A stretch of 17,843 bases of DNA from Clostridiaceae bacterium (GTDB lineage Bacteria; Bacillota; Clostridia; UBA1212; DUPL01), in the NCBI GenBank assembly GCA_012522035.1, contig JAAYLF010000096.1:1-17843 (forward strand). The letters run 5' to 3'. Within the stretch, counting starts at the first letter, position 1; each line of letters starts with the position of its first letter. The notes under the pieces were generated by a model. It had not been told where the DNA came from. It saw only the letters and a list, made by a program, of their open reading frames with translations, and did no database searches. Shown here one piece after another: positions 1 through 6,473 of the stretch. The translations under genes and the position numbers were made by a program.

Positions 1-578
1 CTAGTACCAAGTTTTATCTGCCTCAATCCCTGACAGATTTAATTAACAGCAACGAGTTTACAGTGGAGATTGTATTGAACAATTTTACAGCCAAAGGTTA
101 TGAATTTAATACAATTATGAACTGCGACAATGACAATTTCTCGTTGTTCCGCAGAGTTGCAAACAATGTCATGGAGTTCAAGAACAACACAAATGCAAGA
201 CCAGTATCTCTAGGCGGAACAGGACTTGACTATCTTGCCTCGAGAGTAACATTGACAATCACATACAAGGTGGGCGGCAAGTCAACCATGTACATCAATG
301 GTGAGTTGATAGATTCCAAGAATGCAGTAAATGCAATTGGCGCCAATAAAATGTTTTTTGGACATGACAATTCCACAAGAAATTTCAGTGCTGATTATGA
401 GTACATAAGATTCTACAACAGGGAATTGTCAGCTGAAGAGGTTTCAAAGAATTATAGCGAAGACTTGAAGGCTGCAAATCCTACCACTGGTGTTGCTGCA
501 TCATTCTTCTACATGGCAATAACGTTTGGCCTTGCTGGCGCTGCATACAAGGGTATGAAGAAGAGAGCAAGGATATGA
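1..578 (+). CDS. LamG/concanavalin-like surface protein with C-terminal membrane anchor (5' end missing)
   Basis: The reading frame is open from the left edge (first whole codon at position 3) to the stop at 576-578, so only the C-terminal part, about 191 residues, is present. A GTG at 63 lies in frame but has no ribosome site and falls inside the domain, so it is not taken as the start. The visible part is a LamG-type jelly-roll: alternating beta strands, then the typical closing stretch YIRFYNRELSAEEVSKNY. A short hydrophobic segment (FFYMAITFGLAGAAY) with a basic tail KKRARI ends the protein and looks like a membrane anchor. From family knowledge such domains bind or face glycans outside the cell, and they often sit at the end of larger glycosidases or adhesins. 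The catalytic or targeting part, if any, lies upstream of the window. Domain class is fairly certain; substrate is unknown. Confidence 0.8.
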   Translation, partial: STKFYLPQSLTDLINSNEFTVEIVLNNFTAKGYEFNTIMNCDNDNFSLFRRVANNVMEFKNNTNARPVSLGGTGLDYLASRVTLTITYKVGGKSTMYINGELIDSKNAVNAIGANKMFFGHDNSTRNFSADYEYIRFYNRELSAEEVSKNYSEDLKAANPTTGVAASFFYMAITFGLAGAAYKGMKKRARI

Positions 579-607
579 GAATATCAAAATCTTTATAGCT
601 CGAAAGG

Positions 608-635
608 GAGTCTGCAAAACGCAGGCTCTTTTTTT
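608..635 (+). terminator. Rho-independent terminator of the first gene
   Basis: An 8-bp stem (608-615 with 621-628, one G-T pair), a 5-base loop AAAAC and a run of seven T. It lies 30 bases after the stop at 578 and separates the LamG gene from the truncated module that follows. Confidence 0.85.
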
Positions 636-678
636 GTACCTCTTTTTTATACATTTTTAAGTCTGATATGGTAATCCG

Positions 679-707
679 TTGACAGTATATCTTAGGTAGA
701 ATATATA
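679..707 (+). promoter_or_regulatory. Candidate sigma-A promoter before the truncated CBM9-like ORF
   Basis: A perfect -35 box TTGACA at 679-684 is followed, after 17 bases, by TATATA at 702-707 (4 of 6 matches to TATAAT). Initiation would fall near 714, only about 15 bases before the first ATG of the ORF at 729, with no ribosome site between. The promoter may therefore be what is left of a longer gene whose 5' coding part was lost. This is a motif match only. Confidence 0.45.
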
Positions 708-728
708 CGAATAGTAAATGTACTATTT

Positions 729-1157
729 ATGAAAGTTGCAAAAGACAAGTATAATATATATTTCTATGTTAAAACAGTAAAGGATATTACTCCGCCCACT
801 GACGGTAGTTGGATGATCTTGTTCATATCAACAGGTGAAACACCCTCCTGGTATTCTTACAATTATGTTGTAAACAGAGTGTCTCCGGTTGATTCCGAGG
901 CTGTAATTGAGAAGGTTACAGACATCTGGAACTTTGAAAAAATAGGACGTGCAAAGCTGAAAGTGGAAGGCAACCAGATGATGCTTGCGATTCCTCGCAA
1001 TTTGATAGGTTTTCCTGTAGATAAGTACAGTGGTCTTATCAATTTACAGTTCAAGTGGGCGGATAATTATCAACCAGGCGATATTCGGAGTTTCTACACC
1101 ATGGATGATGCTGCGCCTTTGGGCAGGCTAAACTTTATCTTTAGTAATATCGCTTGA
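729..1157 (+). pseudogene. CBM9-like carbohydrate-binding module, 5'-truncated relic
   Basis: The 142 residues match the later part of a CBM9-like/DOMON-type beta-sandwich as found at the C-terminus of clostridial secreted glycosidases. Strands NIYFYVKTVKDITPP, GSWMILFIS, YNYVVNRVSP, NQMMLAIPRNLIG, INLQFKWADNYQ and the ending DDAAPLGRLNFIF are typical. The frame begins just after an in-frame stop at 693. There is no Shine-Dalgarno site before the ATG, no signal peptide, and the start of the module itself is missing. The preceding terminator shows that it is not fused to the upstream LamG gene. The simplest reading is the remnant of a large exported glycosidase or binding protein after deletion of its 5' part. 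A free-standing small module is possible but less likely without export and ribosome signals. Confidence 0.65.
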
Positions 1158-1279
1158 TATCTTGCAGGGGTGACCGCCGCAAAGCGTCCTCCTATATGGT
1201 TGCATGTGCAGATGTTCAGTGCATAACGAAAACCATTTACACGGCATAGTTCCATCCTTTACATAGATATCACAAATTA
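1158..1279 (+). other. Non-coding stretch with a GC-rich hairpin
   Basis: No supported ORF. A hairpin at 1167-1192 pairs GGGG-T-GAC with GTCCTCC (7 pairs, one bulge, loop about 11 bases), without a T run. I see no recognisable riboswitch or RNA gene. It may be a further relic of the degraded gene before it. Confidence 0.3.
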
Positions 1280-1316
1280 GCAAAGGGCCACAGATATTGC
1301 GGCTCTTTGCTGTTTG
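1280..1316 (+). terminator. Strong hairpin, possible terminator
   Basis: A 10-bp stem (1280-1289 with 1301-1310, one mismatch or wobble) encloses an 11-base loop and is followed by only a weak T stretch (tgttt). It lies after the truncated CBM9-like ORF and before the glycosidase operon, so it could end transcription from the left. The poor T run lowers certainty. Confidence 0.45.
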
Positions 1317-1363
1317 GATACATGTCTATTTTATATTTCTTTCAGTCTGTTTTCTACAACATA

Positions 1364-1392
1364 TTGCCTTTTTGTTAATATATACTTATCAT
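1364..1392 (+). promoter_or_regulatory. Candidate promoter of the glycosidase/LamG operon
   Basis: TTGCCT at 1364-1369 and TATCAT at 1387-1392 (5 of 6 matches) with a 17-base spacer, placed about 40 bases before the start codon at 1431. The -35 box is weak, so this is tentative. Confidence 0.35.
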
Positions 1393-1430
1393 GAGCGTAG
1401 AATTTATAAAGCTATAAAGGATGAAGGATA

Positions 1431-3944
1431 ATGAAAAGAAAACTTCTACTGTTACTATTAAATTTATGGGTGTGGGTGATTATGATATCAATGGGAACAA
1501 ATGGAAGTCAATTAAACGCAAACAGGAACGGAGAAATGTCCTGGGTCAAGATTCCTTATACCGCAAAGGAAGATGTTGTTGGTGACTATTTATACGTTGT
1601 GGGCGGTTACCATTCAATAGATAGCGGATGCCCGCCATGGGGAACTGCCAATTATCCTGATATGAGGTTCATAGGGGATGAAATGGGAACCCTCCATATT
1701 GAATATACAAATGGCGATGCGGAAGAGATACCCTTGGTATTTGGCTATACCATGTGGTTCAGGCATCACTTTTCAGAAGGTGGAGCTCCTTTCAAAACCG
1801 ACGAGGCTGTAGACGGGATGAAGCAGCTTTTGGATAAAACCCTTCATCTTTATGGTGGATTTGAAGCTGCGGAAAAGTGTGTTGTAAAGATTAAAATCCA
1901 AGACAAGCCAATTAAGTCAATTAAAATTGTAGACAACAGAGGGAAGGCGGGAAATCCTGTATTTGACGGTGCTTATATTGTAAGAGGGGATTTCAAAGGC
2001 ACTCTCAGTGGAGGAACTTTCTCCTTTGAGGCAGGAGATGCATTCTTTGACAAACATGTGGTTGATTCCAAGAATCCTTATCCGAATGAAATCAAGGAAG
2101 CATTGGATGAGATAAACAAATTTCTTTTAACTTATGAGTATGAATACGAGAACCCTCCTGTATACAAGTATCCTTCATCATATAAAGGTGTTAAATTCAG
2201 ATTTACAGGCAACAATCTAGCTGATATAGCTACGGGAGTGGTTGCAGAAAACTTGTTCAGCCTCATAGATCGTGTGGATGATGATGGAATGATGCACACT
2301 TCATACAAGGATGCACCATCCTGGAGGTATGACGGTTTTGGAACCTGGGTACCAAATGCAAATTCATACTACAGTGATTTTTACTCACGAGATGGCGGAA
2401 GGGCAATAATGACTTTAAACTCATATGGGTATCCAGGCCTTGGAGAAAAAAGTGTCATATTTGCCAATAAAGAAATGATGTACTTCAGAGAAAAAGGATT
2501 GACCTTAAATGGAGTGCAGATTCCAGGCCATTATACGGTTATTGTGAACAAGCCGCTTGTATACTCGACATTCCTGACCGAATTGGCAGGCTGGTTTACC
2601 AGATATACAAAACAGGCATTTGGCGATGAGTATCAGAACATGGGAAATCAGGAGACTGACGGTCACGGACTTATGATGATTGCCAACTATAACATATGGA
2701 GAAATCTTGGCATGGATAAGAAATGGGTGGAGGATAACTGGAGAGAACTCAAGGAAGCGGCAGACTTTATTCTTTGGTGCTTTGAACATCCAAGGCTTTC
2801 CTTTGCAGCAAACGGACTTCTCTATGCAGAGTCTGAAGGTGGTATGAACGCATACACCCTTTACTGCAACGTTCCTTGCTACCTGGGTCTCATCAGCTAT
2901 GCTGAAATGGCAAGAGCAGCAGGTAATGTAGAGGACGCAGAAAAATGGGAAGAATGCGCAGAGACTATTCGAAAAGCTATAAGTGAAAGACTGGCAAAAG
3001 GAAACAGATGGAGTCAGGATATATTTGGATTTTTCCATGACCCAGTGATTACAATGATGTCTGACATATTTGGCTACGACTTGAATGACATGCCTGAAGA
3101 CTGGGTGGAGAATTCGAGAAACGCCTATGAGTTGGATGTTAGGAGGATTAGAAACCAGGGTCACTTCGGACCTTCTGGAATAGGATACGATCACTCAATG
3201 ATAACACAGAACGCATTGCTTCTTGACATGATGGATGATGCAAACAAACTGGTAAGCAATCTGACCAAACTGAGCTATGCGCCTGGATTGCCTGAGCCTT
3301 ACCTGGTACCTGAAGGAATCACTGTTGATGTGGAAAAAGGCATCATCAGACGTCAGGGAGACCTCGGAAACCTTGTACAGCTTGCAGAGGCATTGAAGTG
3401 TTACCACATTGTTTCTGGAGTGTCACCTGTAAACAACGGCAAACTGAAGATAATGCCAAGACTTCCAGATGAATGGAATGTGGAAATTACGGACTTCGAT
3501 CTTCAGAATGCAGATGGCACACTGGGTATGTACATAACATCACCAAAGAACGGAACACAAACTGCTCAGATTAAGCTGCAGAAAGTGGATCTGGAAAGTG
3601 TAGCTCTCAGACTTGGGCCATTTCCCGCAGATACAAAGAATGTAATGGCAAGACTTAATGGGCAGGATGTTGAATGCAGGATTGTGGAATCTGGAGACAG
3701 GAAATGGGCGTGGGTAGAGGTGCCATCAGATTCCATCGAGGATGTTGAAGTTGCTGCAATTTACTCTTCAACAGACGACATGCCTGAATGGCCTGAAATG
3801 CCAAGTTGGGAGCTTCCAAAGAAGAATGAATCAAGCCCGTCTGGCGCAAGCATCAACCAAATATTAATTGGTGTTGTCTCCATACTGGCTATGGTATTTG
3901 CTGGTGTATTGATATTTGATAAGAGGAGAAGAAAGTCAGAATAA
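1431..3944 (+). CDS. Exported six-hairpin-type glycoside hydrolase with C-terminal membrane anchor
   Basis: 837 residues; the ATG at 1431 follows an AAGGATGAAGG ribosome site. Residues 1-28 form a signal peptide (KRK, then a long hydrophobic run). About 30-250 is a beta-sandwich region. About 255-680 is rich in helices and resembles the (alpha/alpha)6 barrel of the six-hairpin glycosidase superfamily (GH15/63/65/78-like). A closing beta-sandwich follows from about 685, including KIMPRLPDEWNVEI as in rhamnosidase-like C-terminal domains. Acidic candidates in conserved-looking loops are Asp321 (SRDGGR), Glu408/Asp410 (GNQETDGHG), Asp587 (GIGYDHS) and Glu622 (LPEPY); which are catalytic is not known. 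The C-terminus has a Ser/Pro stretch, a membrane helix at about 807-827 (ILIGVVSILAMVFAGVLIF) and tail DKRRRKSE, which would leave the enzyme outside the cell, anchored at its end. It shares a transcript with the LamG-like gene 13 bases downstream. The fold class is moderately sure; the exact GH family and substrate are not assigned. Confidence 0.75.
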   Translation: MKRKLLLLLLNLWVWVIMISMGTNGSQLNANRNGEMSWVKIPYTAKEDVVGDYLYVVGGYHSIDSGCPPWGTANYPDMRFIGDEMGTLHIEYTNGDAEEIPLVFGYTMWFRHHFSEGGAPFKTDEAVDGMKQLLDKTLHLYGGFEAAEKCVVKIKIQDKPIKSIKIVDNRGKAGNPVFDGAYIVRGDFKGTLSGGTFSFEAGDAFFDKHVVDSKNPYPNEIKEALDEINKFLLTYEYEYENPPVYKYPSSYKGVKFRFTGNNLADIATGVVAENLFSLIDRVDDDGMMHTSYKDAPSWRYDGFGTWVPNANSYYSDFYSRDGGRAIMTLNSYGYPGLGEKSVIFANKEMMYFREKGLTLNGVQIPGHYTVIVNKPLVYSTFLTELAGWFTRYTKQAFGDEYQNMGNQETDGHGLMMIANYNIWRNLGMDKKWVEDNWRELKEAADFILWCFEHPRLSFAANGLLYAESEGGMNAYTLYCNVPCYLGLISYAEMARAAGNVEDAEKWEECAETIRKAISERLAKGNRWSQDIFGFFHDPVITMMSDIFGYDLNDMPEDWVENSRNAYELDVRRIRNQGHFGPSGIGYDHSMITQNALLLDMMDDANKLVSNLTKLSYAPGLPEPYLVPEGITVDVEKGIIRRQGDLGNLVQLAEALKCYHIVSGVSPVNNGKLKIMPRLPDEWNVEITDFDLQNADGTLGMYITSPKNGTQTAQIKLQKVDLESVALRLGPFPADTKNVMARLNGQDVECRIVESGDRKWAWVEVPSDSIEDVEVAAIYSSTDDMPEWPEMPSWELPKKNESSPSGASINQILIGVVSILAMVFAGVLIFDKRRRKSE

Positions 3945-3957
3945 GGGGGGAACAGTC

Positions 3958-5079
3958 ATGCGCAAACTGTTATTAATGACTTTGGCTTTAATTATTTGCT
4001 TTTCGCTTTCTGTAGGAGCAAAAACAGTAATTTTTGAAGATGATTTTGACGAAGGACAGCTTGGAGATTTTCCGCTATACTTCAACATATTTGCAAGTAG
4101 TGCTGAAAACTTTGAAGATGAAGGAGATAACGGATACTTCGTTGGTAAATGGATTACTGGTGCATATGCAATATACAATGATGAAATTGAAGATTACACC
4201 ATAACTGTGGATTTCAAGATGCCCCATGGAATAAATCCAGCAGTAAACTACAAAAGAGCAGCTATAATGTTGAGGTCGTCTTATGAGAGTAATGACAAAT
4301 CGCTGGAACCTGACAATGGCGATCCGGATAATTCATCATACCTTGGCGCTTCTGGCATATACTTCTACTGCTACGGCACAACACTGGAAGTAGGGGTACA
4401 CACGAAGAAGAATGGTGGAACTACTGGTCCTGTAAATGGAACTTCGGAACATGCGGTAAAGAAAGAAGTTCCTGATAGCACTAAGAGGCTTCTTGGATCG
4501 TACACTGTTAGCTATTTGATTGATCTTCCTGAGGGAAAGACTTTTGATGATTTTCTTACTGTAAAGGTAGTGGATGAGAAAGAGAAGATTTCCTTCTATG
4601 CGGAAGATGAACTCATTTGCTTCCTTGAGTTGTCAGATATTGGAGATGTGACAACTGTTATTGGTGAAGGATACTTCAAGGAACATGAGGTGGGTATGCC
4701 GGTTTTTGACGAACCTTCCTACCAGACAGTGGTGCTGAAGGATGCGGAAGGAAACGAACTTATTAAAGTTGAAGAGGCTGTTGTTTCTACCGTAGGGTAC
4801 CTGGGATTTGCCAGCAGGGGATGCGGTTACATGATTGACAATCTGAAAATTGAGCTTAACAAGGATGTAACACCTGAACCTACAAAAGAGCCAACACCTA
4901 CTCCTGACAAAACTCCGGCTGAAACTGAAAAATCTTCCACAACGTCTACGCCGTCTAAAAAGGATGAAGGCGAGACGAAAGATGGCCTTCAAGCGGATGC
5001 TCTTACATACGTGTTAATAGCGCTGGCTGTAGTTATTTTGGGCGGAATAGTGTTTGTGCTGTTTAGGAAAAAGAAATAG
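3958..5079 (+). CDS. LamG-like/DUF1080-like surface protein with Thr-Pro linker and C-terminal membrane anchor
   Basis: 373 residues. An in-frame ATG at 3916 lies inside the previous gene; the ATG at 3958 is preferred because AAGGGGGG precedes it by about 7 bases and a signal peptide follows directly (residues 1-20, RKLLLMTLALIICFSLSVGA). The mature part opens with FEDDFDEGQLGDFP, a typical start of concanavalin-like domains of the LamG or 3-keto-disaccharide-hydrolase (DUF1080) type, and closes near residue 300 with GYMIDNLKIEL, the usual last strand. I see no catalytic motif. Residues about 303-345 are a Thr/Pro/Lys/Glu linker, 349-369 a membrane helix (LTYVLIALAVVILGG...), and the tail is RKKK. 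The gene starts 13 bases after the glycosidase stop, so the two are surely co-transcribed; it likely binds the polymer the enzyme acts on. Role inferred, substrate unknown. Confidence 0.8.
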   Translation: MRKLLLMTLALIICFSLSVGAKTVIFEDDFDEGQLGDFPLYFNIFASSAENFEDEGDNGYFVGKWITGAYAIYNDEIEDYTITVDFKMPHGINPAVNYKRAAIMLRSSYESNDKSLEPDNGDPDNSSYLGASGIYFYCYGTTLEVGVHTKKNGGTTGPVNGTSEHAVKKEVPDSTKRLLGSYTVSYLIDLPEGKTFDDFLTVKVVDEKEKISFYAEDELICFLELSDIGDVTTVIGEGYFKEHEVGMPVFDEPSYQTVVLKDAEGNELIKVEEAVVSTVGYLGFASRGCGYMIDNLKIELNKDVTPEPTKEPTPTPDKTPAETEKSSTTSTPSKKDEGETKDGLQADALTYVLIALAVVILGGIVFVLFRKKK

Positions 5080-5087
5080 GTAATATA

Positions 5088-5125
5088 AGGGCTGCCGTTT
5101 ATTGCGTCAGCCCTAAATTTTTTAT
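5088..5125 (+). terminator. Rho-independent terminator of the glycosidase/LamG operon
   Basis: AGGGCTG (5088-5094) pairs with CAGCCCT (5108-5114) around a 13-base loop, followed by AAATTTTTTATTT. It lies 8 bases after the stop at 5079. Confidence 0.8.
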
Positions 5126-5141
5126 TTACAAGTAAAGAATT

Positions 5142-5171
5142 AGCCCCCAACATGTAAGTTAGGGGCTTTTG
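5142..5171. terminator. Second terminator, probably bidirectional
   Basis: AGCCCCCAAC (5142-5151) pairs with GTTAGGGGCT (5158-5167) with one mismatch and a 6-base loop, followed by TTTT on the plus strand. On the minus strand it comes directly after the stop of the small basic ORF (5172), followed there by AATTCTTT, so it can also end the radical SAM transcript. Two terminators in a row insulate the convergent units. Confidence 0.7.
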
Positions 5172-5318
5172 CTATCTTTTAATGCATTTGAGCTGCATTG
5201 TTATCAGTTGAAGTTTTGGTTTTCTAATGTTGAATATCCATCGTTTGGTTACAAGTCTTGTTCTTCTTCTTATCTTTCCACATGCTATCCTAAAAACTTT
5301 TCTCCATCTTTTGCTCAC
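5172..5318 (-). CDS. Small, strongly basic protein (48 residues) downstream of the radical SAM gene
   Basis: A GTG at 5318-5316 is preceded by a perfect AAAGGAG (5332-5326) with a 7-base gap, the best-placed ribosome site for so short an ORF in the window. The product has 48 residues, 17 of them Lys or Arg, with Trp5 and Trp27 and cysteines at 13 and 45 (start MSKRWRKVFRIACGK, end KLQLITMQLKCIKR). No signal peptide or membrane helix is seen. The start lies 77 bases after the radical SAM stop on the same strand with no terminator between, so both probably share a transcript that ends at the hairpin 5167-5142. The frame is open further upstream to 5399, but that start lacks a ribosome site. I do not recognise the family. 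It could be a peptide substrate, a nucleic-acid-binding protein, or a chance ORF. Confidence 0.45.
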   Translation of the reverse strand: MSKRWRKVFRIACGKIRRRTRLVTKRWIFNIRKPKLQLITMQLKCIKR

Positions 5319-5395
5319 TTGTATGCTCCTTTCAATAGTTTGATCACTATTAATATATGGTAGAAAATCAGGCTGATTGATTAAAATAAATGTCT

Positions 5396-6373
5396 TCAAA
5401 CGAATAAATAATGTCCAACAGGCTGCAAGTCAGGTAGATCAAGTTTAAGATCTAAAACCAGGAAGGAACGTATGTCATAGCACAAGTCGCATTTGCCTTT
5501 ATACTCTTCTTTTGGTACATATCCATACTTGTTAACTGCCAGATTGCAGAGTCCTGCAACACCACTGCTTTCAAGACTGTAAAGCACCTTATACTTTTCT
5601 TGGTCTGCTCCTTTTATCAGTTCATCAATCTTTATAGAGAAACCAGGACATGATTGGGGAATAAAGTTTTCATAAAGGTCCAAATGGAAGTGATATACAC
5701 CGGAAAGAAGGCCGCAGGGTCTTGAAGAATTCATAATGTCATTAAAGCTTTGCATCTTCAACTGAGATTTAAAGGTTTTGAATGCTCTTCCTTTCAAGTT
5801 TATGCCGTATCTTCCGAGGAGATTATCTATGTAACTTTTTCCAAACTTTCCCTCATACTCCTTTAACGAGTGGGTTGTTCTCTCATCAAAGGAATCCAAA
5901 TCAGGCCAGAATTCCATTTGCCAGGGGAAAACTCCAACTCCCGCATTGTAGCATGCCTTGATAAGGCTCTTTGTTTTCCAAAAAGGTATATACTCATTAT
6001 GGAATGGATCGATGGATATGAGTAGGGTATCGACGCCATGTTCTTTAATGTCATATAGAATGGACATGGTTTTGTCTTCATCGATATACCAGGATGCATT
6101 TGTTTCAATATATTCCACAGACACTCCATTATTTGCAGCTGAGGCAAGAACCTTCAAAAGCTTTTCAGGCTGCAAAAAAGGTTCTCCTCCGCCAATATGC
6201 ACGGAGTGGCAACCTTGTTTTTTCAATATTCTGAAAATGTTGCTTGCAGTGGTTTCGTCCATGTAGTCTCTTTCCCATTTTGGCGAACAGGAATAGGAAC
6301 AGTGTTTGCACTTTGAAGAACATTTGTAATTGGTTATTACTCCACCTGATACAAGTCTGTTTACCTTGAGCAT
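5396..6373 (-). CDS. Radical SAM protein with C-terminal cysteine cluster
   Basis: 325 residues with the start at 6373. AAAGGG lies 6 bases upstream of this ATG; an in-frame ATG at 6379 abuts the ribosome site and longer versions would run through the promoter region, so they are rejected. The CxxxCxxC motif (Cys18, Cys22, Cys25; CSSKCKHC) binds the 4Fe-4S cluster that cleaves S-adenosylmethionine, and GGGEP (61-65) is the usual SAM-contact motif after strand 2. LLISIDPFHNEYIPF and VEYIETNASW fit the radical SAM barrel. Cys220, Cys242, Cys276, Cys295 and Cys298 (ending KGKCDLCYDIR) form a second cysteine set that may hold an auxiliary Fe-S cluster, SPASM/twitch-like but not a standard SPASM spacing. 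It is transcribed away from the GH127-like gene and precedes a small basic ORF. Substrate unknown: peptide or small-molecule modification are both possible. Confidence 0.85.
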   Translation of the reverse strand: MLKVNRLVSGGVITNYKCSSKCKHCSYSCSPKWERDYMDETTASNIFRILKKQGCHSVHIGGGEPFLQPEKLLKVLASAANNGVSVEYIETNASWYIDEDKTMSILYDIKEHGVDTLLISIDPFHNEYIPFWKTKSLIKACYNAGVGVFPWQMEFWPDLDSFDERTTHSLKEYEGKFGKSYIDNLLGRYGINLKGRAFKTFKSQLKMQSFNDIMNSSRPCGLLSGVYHFHLDLYENFIPQSCPGFSIKIDELIKGADQEKYKVLYSLESSGVAGLCNLAVNKYGYVPKEEYKGKCDLCYDIRSFLVLDLKLDLPDLQPVGHYLFV

Positions 6374-6473
6374 ATTCATCCCTTTTTCACTTATTTTGTA
6401 ATACCAGTATAGTATATCACAAGATAATAGTATATAATATATGCATTGTATAGATGAGACAGGTGGTGCGAAT
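6374..6473. promoter_or_regulatory. Divergent promoter region between radical SAM and GH127-like genes
   Basis: The 100 bases between the two start codons must hold both promoters. On the plus strand TATAAT at 6433-6438 is a perfect -10 box about 36 bases before the ATG at 6474; no good -35 box lies 17 bases upstream (TAGTAT). On the minus strand TATACT/TATTAC-like boxes occur in 6400-6415 but no single pair is convincing. The stretch is very AT-rich. Confidence 0.5.

Noticed and set aside
1167..1200. Stretch GACCGCCGCAAAGCGTCC recalls the GCAAAGC part of GEMM (cyclic di-GMP) riboswitches
   Set aside because: The 5' half of the motif and the tetraloop-receptor pair are absent, and the segment folds as a simple hairpin behind a stop codon.
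2505..3194. Long minus-strand ORF of 229 codons
   Set aside because: It lies wholly antisense to the six-hairpin glycosidase, with Cys/Ser/His-rich, domain-free sequence; a shadow of the real gene.
5169..5363. Plus-strand ORF of 64 codons behind the second terminator
   Set aside because: Starts in the terminator T run, has no ribosome site and is complementary to the better supported minus-strand small ORF.
5319..5399. Upstream extension of the small basic ORF to 75 residues
   Set aside because: The start at 5399 overlaps the radical SAM stop and lacks a ribosome site, whereas the GTG at 5318 has a perfect one.
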